Below, piece after piece: positions 30,535 to 38,473 of a stretch of 64,000 bases of DNA (the stretch's first letter is position 1; every line of letters begins with the position of its first letter). The notes under the pieces were generated by a model. That model was not told the origin of the DNA. It saw nothing but the letters and a program-made list of their open reading frames with translations, and searched no databases. The DNA is taken from contig OZ244060.1 in assembly GCA_965215405.1 (NCBI GenBank), forward strand, positions 992,001 through 1,056,000. Reading direction: 5' to 3'. A program made the position numbers and the translations under genes. The stretch comes from Bin75 sp965215405 (lineage in GTDB: Bacteria > Nitrospirota > Nitrospiria > Nitrospirales > UBA8639).

Positions 30535-30850
30535 GCGCACGACAACGGGAAGTGGCCGTGCATTTCCAGGGATTTCCTGGACCCGGGTTTTGAGTGATCT
30601 CACGGTTAAGGCAGGAAGTGGCCGTGCGCGTCCAGGGACTTCCTGAACCTGGGGAGTCGTGAGGCCGTTGATCAGGTGCTTTCCCGCCCTGCTCCGGTTT
30701 CCTGAGCAGGGACAGCGGGCACGTCTTCGAGGAGCCGTGAACCGTCTCGATATCGGCGACTTGCTGGACCGCGGCCACGTGTGGTTGCGGGACGTCTTCG
30801 AGGGGTCGCGAGCCGTCTCGATAGATGAGGTACGGATCGCCCAACCCCTT
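30535..30850. repeat. Intergenic stretch with two pairs of degenerate direct repeats
   Basis: No gene is supported between 30358 and 30923. Within it, GGGAAGTGGCCGTGCATTTC (30549 on) and GGAAGTGGCCGTGCGCGTCC (30612 on) begin two copies of a roughly 45-base unit that both continue into CAGGGA-TTCCTG-ACC-GGG. A second pair, CACGTCTTCGAGGAGCCGTG (30720 on) and GACGTCTTCGAGGGGTCGCG (30790 on), continues into CCGTCTCGATA. The meaning is unknown; the block lies at the island/tmRNA junction. Confidence 0.55.
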
Positions 30851-30872
30851 TGAAAGCAAGGGACGACAGGGC

Positions 30873-30909
30873 ACTCGTCTCTCTGAAGGGCTACCCCGGA
30901 GAGACGAGT
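30873..30909 (-). terminator. Hairpin downstream of the tmRNA gene
   Basis: ACTCGTCTCTC (30873-30883) and GAGAGACGAGT (30899-30909) form an 11-base perfect stem with a 15-base loop, 15 bases past the encoded CCA end of the tmRNA. It is in the right place for a terminator, but the strand following it lacks a T run. Confidence 0.5.
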
Positions 30910-30923
30910 CGTGTGTTGAAGAA

Positions 30924-31275
30924 TGGTGGAGGTGGCGGGATTTGAACCCGCGTCCGAAGACATTCAGCACAACGGTCCTACGTGTGTAGTCAATGTTTTA
31001 GGATTCGCAACCGCCCACGCCCACTGACCGGCTTAGAGCTTTTGCTAGCCCAGAAAAGTCTCATCCGCCGTTGCTGAGCACCAACATTGGACCAGCCTGC
31101 TGCAGTAGCGCCTCATCCATGCCCGCAGACAAAGAATGGGGAGACGTCGCAGTCACTTAAGCTGCGAGAGCCAATGGTTCGTTGGCACTTATAGGTTTCC
31201 CGAAGGTTTAACGAGACTCCGAGAGCTCGACACGCACCGTTGACTTCCTGATCCCCGTCGAAGCCAGTCACCCCC
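30924..31275 (-). ncRNA. ssrA: Transfer-messenger RNA
   Basis: The 5' end at 31275 reads GGGGGTGACTGGCTTCGACG and the 3' end TTCAAATCCCGCCACCTCCA with encoded CCA at 30924-30926; the two ends pair as the acceptor stem, and the T-arm GGGTTCAAATCCC is present. The 352-base length is normal for a one-piece tmRNA. The molecule rescues stalled ribosomes with SmpB. The 3' end points into the accessory region, in line with use as an insertion site. A TATAGTAT stretch about 45 bases upstream of the mature 5' end is a possible -10 box of the precursor promoter. Confidence 0.97.
31157..31186 (-). other. tmRNA tag-encoding frame
   Basis: Inside ssrA the codons GCC AAC GAA CCA TTG GCT CTC GCA GCT TAA give the proteolysis tag ANEPLALAA. 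The preceding bases CTATAAGT and the terminal LALAA agree with resume codons and tags of other bacteria. Confidence 0.9.
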
Positions 31276-31490
31276 TTTTGGTTCGATTGTCCGTTCACCG
31301 GTGTTTTCTTCTTCCTATACTATAGCTGAACCCGCGCTTCTGCGCCAGTCTTGAGACTCGGAAAAAGTCGCAGGTCGGATGAGCGCAGCGTAATCCACCC
31401 ACAGAGGGGCCTGACGCAGACCCGCGATCCACGCGTTTACCGAACTTGTGAACGTCGCGGAGGGGAGACAGGTCTTTTGACTGTCATCTA

Positions 31491-31850
31491 TGCCAGACAA
31501 ATCTGTTTGTCTGGCACGAAACGGCAATTCGTACCAGACAAAATGGCTTGTGGTCAATCCATGACACTCAAGCCTGGGAGGTTCGTGAGGGGTGTTCCCC
31601 TGAGGCGGGGAGGGGTGATGCCGGGCCGGGCGAACCATATAGAGCCCGCAGGGAGGACCCGACAACCCCAGGATGCAGTGCTGAGTGGCCACGGACGTAA
31701 GCACTTTCCCACGCGGACCGATCGGCCTTGGTGCTGGGTCCAGCAGGTGGCCGTTTGAGTGTCACCTGTGGGATACAAACCGGCTTGTGTGTCACGAAAC
31801 CATGTTTCGTGACACACAAAATGATTTGCTGCTCATCCGTGACACACAAA
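31491..31850. repeat. Array of nested inverted repeats between ssrA and the metallopeptidase gene
   Basis: Three motif copies at the left, CCAGACAAA (31493), TTTGTCTGG (31506) and CCAGACAAA (31534), allow the middle one to pair with either neighbour: a perfect 11-base stem with the left, or 14 of 15 pairs with the right. At the right TTGTGTGTCACGAAA (31785-31799) pairs perfectly with TTTCGTGACACACAA (31805-31819), and GTGACACACAAA occurs again at 31839. Between the two sets, TGACACTCAA (31562) and TTGAGTGTCA (31755) bound about 180 bases of GC-rich DNA without a gene. The two outer sets align base by base but with different stem sequences. Upstream of this array, 31374-31400 (GTCGGATGAGCGCAGCGTAA) resembles a common dispersed bacterial repeat. 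Confidence 0.75.
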
Positions 31851-31878
31851 CTCCGAAACCCGCCGAGGGAGCTGCCAG

Positions 31879-32334
31879 GTGCCTGATCTCACCATCAGCG
31901 AAGCCGGTTCCGTACAGTTCCCGATGGTCGAGCAAGCGGCCGAATCGTCGAGACCATACTCGGAATTTTACTGGATACGGATGCACGTTCATAAGGAACG
32001 ACGCTGGGTCATTCGCAACCGCGTCGAGTATTGGGCGCAACGGCTCGGTGTTCACCCGTGGCTCGTTCGCGTTCAGCACATGAACCGGAAGTGGGGTTCC
32101 TGCTCGACGTTGGGGGTTATCACACTCGCTATCGATCTGGCCGATCAGGAACAGGGATTTCGGGACTTCGTCATCGCGCACGAGCTGTTGCACTTGCGCG
32201 TTCCCAACCACGGGAGGTTATTTAAGGCGTTGCTGACCGTTCATGTGCCTGATTGGAAGAAGTACGACGTGGGAAAACAGAGCGTCGCCTACGTTTCGAA
32301 GATCACTTCCGACGGAGACCATCGACCGGCCTGA
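31879..32334 (+). CDS. YgjP-type zinc metallopeptidase (DUF45, M48-like)
   Basis: 151 residues from a GTG start at 31879. The DUF45 features are NRKWGSCSTLGVITLAI-DLA and the zinc motif FVIAHELLHLRVPNHG, with the third ligand expected in the HGRLFKALL helix. Most members have about 230 residues; the N-terminal half is shortened here. The family is often encoded next to type I and type III restriction genes; the only restriction genes here are in the island on the other side of ssrA. The substrate is unknown. Confidence 0.85.
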   Translation: MPDLTISEAGSVQFPMVEQAAESSRPYSEFYWIRMHVHKERRWVIRNRVEYWAQRLGVHPWLVRVQHMNRKWGSCSTLGVITLAIDLADQEQGFRDFVIAHELLHLRVPNHGRLFKALLTVHVPDWKKYDVGKQSVAYVSKITSDGDHRPA

Positions 32335-32348
32335 CGGCAGGGCAGGCG

Positions 32349-32634
32349 CCGCCGAGCAGGACTGTGGCCATTCGGCTATGCCCGTGTGCTGCTGGCACTG
32401 AACACCGCCGAACAGGATCGCGCCCACGCGGCTATGCTGCTACAGGCCGGCGGCTACGCCCGTGTGCTCCGGGCACTGATCGCCGCCGAGCAGGACCGCG
32501 GCCCCGAGTTTCTGCGGAGGGTCGTCACCCTCGGGAATCGGATTACGTCCTTTACGACTGGCGCAGCCATCGCCGACGCCGAACACCAGCCTTGTGGCCC
32601 ACAAACCCGGGTTCAGGGTCGTGGCTCCGTTTGA
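32349..32634 (+). other. Tandem 78-base duplication, possibly a coding remnant
   Basis: GGCTATGCCCGTGTGCTGCT (from 32374) recurs as GGCTACGCCCGTGTGCTCCG (from 32452), giving a 78-base period (26 codons) with the frame preserved (GYARVLLALNTAEQDR / GYARVLRALIAAEQDR). A third partial copy of the GCCGAGCAGGAC end is at 32351. The reading frame continues as GPEFLRRVVTLGNRITSF before running into element A. No start, ribosome binding site or known family; it may be the tail of a lost gene. Confidence 0.4.
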
Positions 32635-32675
32635 ATTTCTTTGCTTGTCCGGTCCCCGTTTCTTTGGGGCTTGTT
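32618..32675. repeat. Element A, left half (copy 3), interrupted
   Basis: Begins GTCGTGGCTCCGTTTGAATT like the full copy at 45908 and runs through the CCCCGTTTCTTTGGGG hairpin to CTTGTT, where the match stops and palindromic block 2 begins. The right half with TTTCAAAAAGTAC is missing. Confidence 0.75.
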
Positions 32676-32719
32676 GCGGAAACTTTTATCAGGAGGGATC
32701 AGGGTGAGATGGTGTGACG

Positions 32720-33385
32720 TGGACAAGATCAACCTTATCTGTTTCCCTCCTTTGTAAGGAGGGGCAAGGGGAGGTAGAGTCTTCGACCCGGGCGTGGTGT
32801 CCGGTGATGGCTGGGATGAGGAAACGTTTCCCCTCCTTTGTCAGGCAGGGTGAGGGGAGGTAGAAAGAAGGGGGAGGCATGCCACAAGCTGCCCTCTGAT
32901 GTCATTCCCGCCCCTCCCACCGTTCGCAGACCAAGGCTCTCTACCCCACCTTCCCTCCCCTTACAAAGGGGAGGAGGCTCGGACCATTCGGCAGCGGTCG
33001 CCCGCGCATCGGGATCTGCCCTTCCCTGACAAAAAGGAGGCTTAGTCTTTTCCCCTCCTTTGTAAGGAGGGGTGAGGGGAGGTAGAGTCTTCGACTGTGC
33101 CCCCGGGGGCTTCCTGGGCGGGGGGCTCTACCCCACCTTCCCTCCCCTTACAAAGGGAAAGGGGAGGAGACTTGGACCATTCAGGAGCGGTTGCCCGCAC
33201 ATCGGGACCGTCCCTCCCCTGACAAAAGGGAGGTAGAGTCTTCGATGGTGCCCCCGGGGGCTTCCTGGGGGGGTCTACCCCACCGGCCCTCCCCTGACAA
33301 AGGGGAGGCGTGGACCTGCTCCCGTTCCCCGGCTTTGTCAGGCGGGGGTGAGGGGCAACCGCTTACCAGAGTCAAGGGCTCGTGT
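32720..33385. repeat. GC-rich palindromic repeat block 2
   Basis: Same modules as block 1. 32747-32974 is a near copy of 8384-8612. A second unit pair at 33055-33165 and 33215-33310 shares GCCCCCGGGGGCTTCCTGG as a loop between the complementary GGGGAGGTAGAGTCTTCGA and TCTACCCCACC arms. The block ends with GGGGCAACCGCTTACCAGAG, found again at the end of block 3 (45864). No credible gene lies between 32635 and 33455. Confidence 0.8.
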
Positions 33386-33455
33386 TCAGGCAGACGTTTC
33401 TTTGCACCTCAGGCTATGCTACAACACGCCATTTGCTCAGGAAAAGGAGGGACAT

Positions 33456-33776
33456 ATGGCGTGGGTGTATTTATTTGTCGCCGGTGGGTTTGAGATTGTC
33501 TGGATAACCGGGCTCAAATATTCGGACGGGTTTACGAGGCTGTGGCCCAGTGTGGGGACGGTCGCGGCGATGAGCGTGAGTATGGTGTGTCTGGCGTTGT
33601 CCTTGCGGGCCATCCCTATTGGCACGGCTTATGCGATCTGGACGGGTATCGGCGCAGTGGGGGCGGCTGTTACGGGCATTGTTCTGTTTAATGAACCGTA
33701 CGACGTTGCCCGCTTGTTTTTCATCGTTTTGATTATTGCGGGAATCGTGGGCCTGAAACTGGTGACGCTGGGCTAG
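33456..33776 (+). CDS. sugE: Small multidrug resistance transporter, SugE/Gdx subtype
   Basis: 106 residues, four transmembrane helices. The first helix has the essential Glu in AGGFEIVWITGLKYSDGF-TR; the GLKYSxGFTRLxPS segment is characteristic of the SugE (guanidinium exporter) branch rather than EmrE. The second half has AIPIGTAYAIWTGIGAVGAA, the SMR signature. The ATG at 33456 follows a strong AAGGAGG site. It functions as a dual-topology dimer exporting guanidinium or small quaternary cations. I see no recognisable guanidine riboswitch in the repeat-filled upstream region. Confidence 0.9.
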   Translation: MAWVYLFVAGGFEIVWITGLKYSDGFTRLWPSVGTVAAMSVSMVCLALSLRAIPIGTAYAIWTGIGAVGAAVTGIVLFNEPYDVARLFFIVLIIAGIVGLKLVTLG

Positions 33777-33871
33777 TCCGCGTGTCTGGGGGACGCTTTG
33801 CTGCAATCTCCTGTCTTCCCACCCTCACCTTAATCCTCTCCGATCAAGGGAGAGGAGATTGGGTCCGGTGA

Positions 33872-35725
33872 TTAGATCGAAAATTGAGAGGCGGGGTCGT
33901 TTCCCATCGCTTCCGTCAGAACGTCTTTGTGCTTCAGCATTTCCAGGACGTTATGGGCCGTGGCCGTAAAGTCTTCGGGCCCGGTAAAGGAGAGATCCGA
34001 CTCCATGGGCGAGGGCCCGGTCTCTTGACTCATGTAGACCGTCAACACCGGGGCAGGATGCACCAGGGTGCGAATGGCTTCGACGACGTGATCGGCCGGG
34101 AAGTCGAACGAATTGGTGGTGGAAATCAGGAGCAACCCGGTATCGAGTAACAGCCTGGCCACTTCGCCGTAGCGACGAATCGTTTCTTCGGCGTCCCCTT
34201 CTTGCAAATCCGCATCGAGTCCGCGTCGAAGGTTTTCCGGGTCCAACATATAGGCGTGTCTGCCGTCGGCCACGAGCAGGGATTCCAACTGTTTGGCTAA
34301 GAAGGTTTTTCCCGTGACGTCCGGGCCGATGAGAAGGACTAATGCCGCACGATGGCTGTAGTGCCTGGCGCGGTCCGCTGGGGTGACGTTCCCTTTGATC
34401 CAGGCAAAGTCTCGTTGTCGCGCCTCGACCCGAAGGGTTTCTTCACGATCCTGCACCATCTCGGTGATGATTCCACCCCCGGACACGTCATAGTCATCGA
34501 CCAGGACAAAGCGCCCAGTGGTTTCAAAGTCGGCGTACAGATCAAAGGCGAGCGGGGCTTTGGCCTGTATGGTGATATCCGCCACCTCGTTTCGCTGAAC
34601 AGCGGTTTTGGCGGCCTGGGTATCCAGCGAGAGGTCGTTGGCATCCATGATGCGATGGATGGCGGCCACGTGGCATTCGACTTCGCGCGTGCCCAGTCGC
34701 ACTAAATAGGGAGTGTTCAGTGCCAGGGGACGTCGACCGAGCCAGAAAAGATTGGCTCGAAAGGTGGTCGAGACGAGCGGAATGGAATGTTCGTGGCTGA
34801 TGATCTCTCCGCGTTCGACGAAAATTTGTTCGTCCAGGGTGACGCCCACGGATTGGCCGGCCTGGGCGTGGGTCGGGGGAGGTTCGATGTTGAATGCTTC
34901 CACGGTTTGTACCACCGCGGTTTTGTTCGATGGAGTGAAGATCAACCGATCTCCCACGTTGAGGCGTCCGGACGTGACGCGTCCCGCCAGGATCCGGCGG
35001 ACGTCGAATTTGTAGACGTCTTGAAGCGGAAGCCGCAGGGGTTGCTCCGCCTTGTCGGGTGCCGAGGAAAACTCGGTCAGCGAGTCCAGTACCGTGGGGC
35101 CGGTGAACCAGGCCGTGTGCGGACTGGCATGCGCGATATTCTCCCCGAGTTTGGCGCTGGCAGGGATCACGAACTGCGGCGTGACCTTGAGTTGGGCAAG
35201 GAATTCCCGATACTCCTTTTCAATGCCGTGAAAGGTATCCTGCCGGTATCCCACCAGGTCCATTTTGTTCACGACTACCGTGACTTGTTTGACGCCCAGC
35301 ATGGAAAGCAACAGGCCGTGTCGTTTGGATTGATCCTTGACGCCTTCGAGTGCATCGATGAGCAGTAAGGCGGCTTCGGCTCGCGCTGCGCCGGAGACCA
35401 TGTTTTTCAGGAATTCCTTATGCCCGGGTGCGTCGATGATGATGTATTGACGTCCGGCCCATTGGAAAAAGGTCCGGGCGGTGTCAATCGTCACGCCCTG
35501 CTGCTGTTCTTCCAGGAACGCGTCGAATAGAAAGGCGTATTCGAATTCTTTGCCCTGTTGCTTGCAAATGGCTTGAATTTTTTCGATCTTGCCTTCCGGC
35601 AAGGTGCCCGTGTCCGCGTACAGGCGACCCAGCAGGGTGGATTTCCCGTGGTCCACGCTTCCCACGATGACAATATTCATGCGGTCTCGAATTTCGGGCG
35701 CGTCCTGGGGATTACATGTAGCCAT
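33872..35725 (-). CDS. cysNC: Bifunctional sulfate adenylyltransferase subunit 1 / adenylylsulfate kinase
   Basis: 617 residues from the ATG at 35725, which overlaps the cysD end by 14 bases (codons further upstream lie inside cysD). The first 420 residues are an EF-Tu-like GTPase: GSVDHGKSTLLGRL, DAPGHKEFLKNM and NKMDLVG. The last 170 residues look like an APS kinase with P-loop GPDVTGKT, but the usual GLSGSGKST, DGDN and FISP motifs are replaced (LDPENLRRGLD, STTNSF), so kinase activity is doubtful. With CysD it activates sulfate to APS at the cost of GTP. Last gene of the sulfur operon. Confidence 0.92.
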   Translation of the reverse strand: MATCNPQDAPEIRDRMNIVIVGSVDHGKSTLLGRLYADTGTLPEGKIEKIQAICKQQGKEFEYAFLFDAFLEEQQQGVTIDTARTFFQWAGRQYIIIDAPGHKEFLKNMVSGAARAEAALLLIDALEGVKDQSKRHGLLLSMLGVKQVTVVVNKMDLVGYRQDTFHGIEKEYREFLAQLKVTPQFVIPASAKLGENIAHASPHTAWFTGPTVLDSLTEFSSAPDKAEQPLRLPLQDVYKFDVRRILAGRVTSGRLNVGDRLIFTPSNKTAVVQTVEAFNIEPPPTHAQAGQSVGVTLDEQIFVERGEIISHEHSIPLVSTTFRANLFWLGRRPLALNTPYLVRLGTREVECHVAAIHRIMDANDLSLDTQAAKTAVQRNEVADITIQAKAPLAFDLYADFETTGRFVLVDDYDVSGGGIITEMVQDREETLRVEARQRDFAWIKGNVTPADRARHYSHRAALVLLIGPDVTGKTFLAKQLESLLVADGRHAYMLDPENLRRGLDADLQEGDAEETIRRYGEVARLLLDTGLLLISTTNSFDFPADHVVEAIRTLVHPAPVLTVYMSQETGPSPMESDLSFTGPEDFTATAHNVLEMLKHKDVLTEAMGNDPASQFSI

Positions 35726-36509
35726 CTTTTCGCAGCAACTCCATTCCTCGCCCTTCGTCCTGGGCGCGACCGGCTCGTTCGGCCACGTTCGTGGCGCGTA
35801 GTTCCTCGATGATTTCGTCAACGGTGCGGGCCGTGGATTTGATGGGAAAGGTACAGGGTGCACAACCCAGACTCCGATACCGGGTCCCGTCTCCCTTGTT
35901 GAGGTACAGGTCCATGAAGGGAACGTTCTCGAGCTTGATGTATTCCCAGATATTGACTTCAGTCCAGTCCAGCAGAGGGTGGATCCGAATATGGGTGCCG
36001 GCCGGAAACGAGGTTTTGAATTGATCCCACAATTCCGGCGGCTGATCGCGAAAATCCCAGTCGTTGTTTTTGTCGCGGGGCGAAAAGTAGCGTTCTTTGG
36101 CCCGGGTGCTTTCTTCGTCGGCGCGCACGCCCAGGATAATGCCCGTATACTTTTTTTCTTCCAGCAGGAGTTTCAATCCTTCGGTTTTTAACGCGGTGCA
36201 GCATTCGACGCGGCCTCGCTCGTGGTTCATGCCTTCGGCGAGAGCTTTTCTATTTTGGCCCACGATCAGGTTGAGGCGCCATTCGCGCGCCAGGCGATCG
36301 CGATACTCGATCATGGCGGGAATTTTGTAACTGGTATCGACGTGCAGAAGCGGAAAGGGGACGTGGCCGAAGAAGGCTTTCCGTGCCAGCCACAGCAGCA
36401 CGGTGGAGTCTTTCCCCATGGACCAGAGCATGGCCAGGTTGTCGAAGTGTCGATAGGCTTCACGAAAAATATAGACGCTTTGATCTTCCAGCCGTCGAAG
36501 ATGTCTCAT
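35712..36509 (-). CDS. cysD: Sulfate adenylyltransferase subunit 2
   Basis: 265 residues with the PP-loop ATP pyrophosphatase motif SMGKDSTVLL (about 31-40) and the family segments PFPLLHVDTSYKIPAMIEYRD, VRADEESTRAKER, DWTEVNIWEYI and YRSLGCAPCTFPI. It is shorter than the usual 300 residues, mainly at the C-terminus. It adenylates sulfate together with the CysN part of CysNC. The start overlaps the end of the TrpD-like gene by 4 bases. Confidence 0.95.
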   Translation of the reverse strand: MRHLRRLEDQSVYIFREAYRHFDNLAMLWSMGKDSTVLLWLARKAFFGHVPFPLLHVDTSYKIPAMIEYRDRLAREWRLNLIVGQNRKALAEGMNHERGRVECCTALKTEGLKLLLEEKKYTGIILGVRADEESTRAKERYFSPRDKNNDWDFRDQPPELWDQFKTSFPAGTHIRIHPLLDWTEVNIWEYIKLENVPFMDLYLNKGDGTRYRSLGCAPCTFPIKSTARTVDEIIEELRATNVAERAGRAQDEGRGMELLRKDGYM

Positions 36510-37582
36510 GCGTGGACGACCTTTTTCTCCGGTACAGTCGAGGGCACCGGGGGCGAGGCGAGATCCGCGAGTTTTTGTGCAGCCGCGCCGGATTGTAATG
36601 CTTTTTGTGCTGAAGGCACTCCTTCGGCAATGGAGGGGGCTTGCCCCGAAGCATAGAGCAACGTGGCGGCGTTGTAGATAACCCAGTCGCGAAATCCGTC
36701 TCGTGTCCGGTTATTCAGGACGTGATGAATCATGGCCGCTTCCTGGGCCGGGACTTCTTTTTGAGAAGACTGGGGAGGAAGGGCCATGTGTTGGAATGAG
36801 CCTGAGGGAAGACGGACGTCGGGGGGAGTGAGGTTAAAGGGGGCGACACGGGTGCCACGAAGTTCCCGCATGATCGTCTTGGTTGCAATCGACAGTTCGG
36901 GAAATCCTTCCACCCCCTGAAAAACGAGGAGCCGACGTCCACCGAGCATCGTCGCCGCTTCCGGGATTTTTTCGAGATACGGCGGATGGGTCACCCCCAC
37001 CACTTGTGATTGCGCTCGCGTGGGATTGAGGAGACGGGCAACTTGATGGAACAGGTTTTGGGCTCCCAGTTGTTCGCGCAGGGTTAACAGCTTTGCCAGG
37101 GGGGGGTGATACAACGCAAGGTCCAGGTACGCGAATCCCTTTTGTTGCAGGGTTGAAAGAAGGTTTTGGCCTTGCAGCGTTGCGGGAATTCCCAGTTGCG
37201 CCAACACCCGGGGAAGATCGGAAGAAACCGTTGGATTGTCTATGCCGTGAAAGAAAATGGTTGCCCCGGCAGACGCGGCAACGATGGCCGCGGGTAAACA
37301 CACGTGACGCGTATTGTGCTTTTCGGCGTACAGCGGAACGTCAACCACGTTGAGGTCGGTCGGAGCACTGATTGGGGAAACGTAGCTTCGAGTGGCGGCG
37401 GTAAAGGAGGCTAATTCCGTCACGGCTTCCAGTTTGATCCGCATGGCCATTAAAAAAGCCCCTGTTTGACAGGGTGTCGCGTTTCCTTCTATCAGATCCC
37501 GGGCGGCTTGTTTGGATTCTTCCCACGACAGGTCTTTGGCCCCTCGTTGTCCCTTTCCGATTTTGGTGATGAGCTGGTGCAT
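36506..37582 (-). CDS. TrpD-like (anthranilate phosphoribosyltransferase fold) protein without PRPP loop
   Basis: 358 residues with the nucleoside phosphorylase/TrpD fold: an N-terminal helical domain (LSWEESKQAARDLIEGNATP, CQTGAFLMAMRIK) and the alpha/beta domain with CLPAAIVAASAGATIFFHG, GVEGFPELSI. Where TrpD has the PRPP/pyrophosphate-binding GTGGDG loop, this protein has VDVPLYAEKHNTRH, so normal phosphoribosyl transfer is unlikely. Its stop overlaps the cysD start by 4 bases, and it stands between cysH and cysD, so a role in sulfur assimilation or its control is implied, though undefined. TrpD2/YbiB-type homologues without catalytic activity bind nucleic acids. Confidence 0.8.
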   Translation of the reverse strand: MHQLITKIGKGQRGAKDLSWEESKQAARDLIEGNATPCQTGAFLMAMRIKLEAVTELASFTAATRSYVSPISAPTDLNVVDVPLYAEKHNTRHVCLPAAIVAASAGATIFFHGIDNPTVSSDLPRVLAQLGIPATLQGQNLLSTLQQKGFAYLDLALYHPPLAKLLTLREQLGAQNLFHQVARLLNPTRAQSQVVGVTHPPYLEKIPEAATMLGGRRLLVFQGVEGFPELSIATKTIMRELRGTRVAPFNLTPPDVRLPSGSFQHMALPPQSSQKEVPAQEAAMIHHVLNNRTRDGFRDWVIYNAATLLYASGQAPSIAEGVPSAQKALQSGAAAQKLADLASPPVPSTVPEKKVVHA

Positions 37583-37684
37583 GAGCGGTGTGCGCGGTTG
37601 CTGAAATTCCGGGTCAACGGTCGAATGTCAATGGTGTCGTCAGGTCTTGCAGAAAAGACGATGGTCCGGCTTTTTGCGGGCTGA

Positions 37685-38419
37685 TTACTGATGAAGCCCG
37701 CATTCGGTTTTTTCGAGACTCTGTTGCCATCGACCAGCACGTGGATCGTCACCTGAATGAACGGGTTCCGTGCAGTGCGTGCATCCGATGCTGGGGTAGT
37801 GTTGGTCGTGGAGGACGTTATAGGGCACGTCATGGATTTTGACGTATGTCCAGACTTCATCGTTGGTCCATGCCGCAAGGGGATTCAATTTGACGAGACC
37901 AAATCTGGCGTCCCATTCAATCAGCCCTGCCGCTGCGCGAGTCGGGGTCTGGTCGCGACGAATGCCCGTCACCCACGCCGAGTAATTTTTCAGAATTTTG
38001 GCTAACGGATCGACTTTTCGAATCCGGCAGCATTGATCGGGTTGCCGGACCCACAATCGTTCTCCGAATTTTTTCGCTTGTTGTATGGGCGTCAGTGCCG
38101 GCACGACTCGAATGACTTGCTCAGCCGGGATTTTGTATCGGGCGATCAGGCGATCACGCACGGCGTAGGTTTCCGGAAAGAGGAAGTCCGTGTCTAAATA
38201 AAAGAGTGAGGCTTGAGGATTGACGCGGTGCATCATGTCCCAGAGCACCACGTCCTCGGGGCCAAAACTGCACGCCAGCACCATCCGAGGGAAGAACTGT
38301 TCGAACGCATAGGTTAAGAGGTCTTGCGGCGAGCGGGTCGCAAATCGCTGGTTCAGTTCGTGAAGCGCTTCCGTTGAAACATTCGCGCGTTCGCTCACGG
38401 CTGACTCCTTTTTGGGCAC
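37685..38419 (-). CDS. cysH: Adenylylsulfate (APS) reductase, assimilatory, iron-sulfur type
   Basis: 244 residues. The four cluster Cys residues are present: the adjacent pair in PDQCCRIRKVDPL and the pair in SIGCTHCTEPV, which marks APS (rather than PAPS) reductases. The catalytic C-terminal motif is KTECGLH. The PP-loop-like region is LACSFGPEDVVLWDM. It reduces APS to sulfite using thioredoxin. It follows the sulfite reductase gene by 54 bases. Preference for APS fits the doubtful state of the kinase domain in CysNC. Confidence 0.95.
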   Translation of the reverse strand: MPKKESAVSERANVSTEALHELNQRFATRSPQDLLTYAFEQFFPRMVLACSFGPEDVVLWDMMHRVNPQASLFYLDTDFLFPETYAVRDRLIARYKIPAEQVIRVVPALTPIQQAKKFGERLWVRQPDQCCRIRKVDPLAKILKNYSAWVTGIRRDQTPTRAAAGLIEWDARFGLVKLNPLAAWTNDEVWTYVKIHDVPYNVLHDQHYPSIGCTHCTEPVHSGDDPRAGRWQQSLEKTECGLHQ

Positions 38420-38473
38420 GTTGAGCTTCCGGGCGTCACGGAAACAAGGTTGGCGGATTTTTTCAGCATCCTG

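Noticed and set aside
31491..31850. Rho-independent terminator for ssrA or the metallopeptidase
   Set aside because: It lies upstream of both genes, has several alternative stems and no T run.
33340..33455. Guanidine riboswitch before sugE
   Set aside because: No ykkC-type core or paired ACGR hairpin loops could be made out; the region is mostly repeat-derived.
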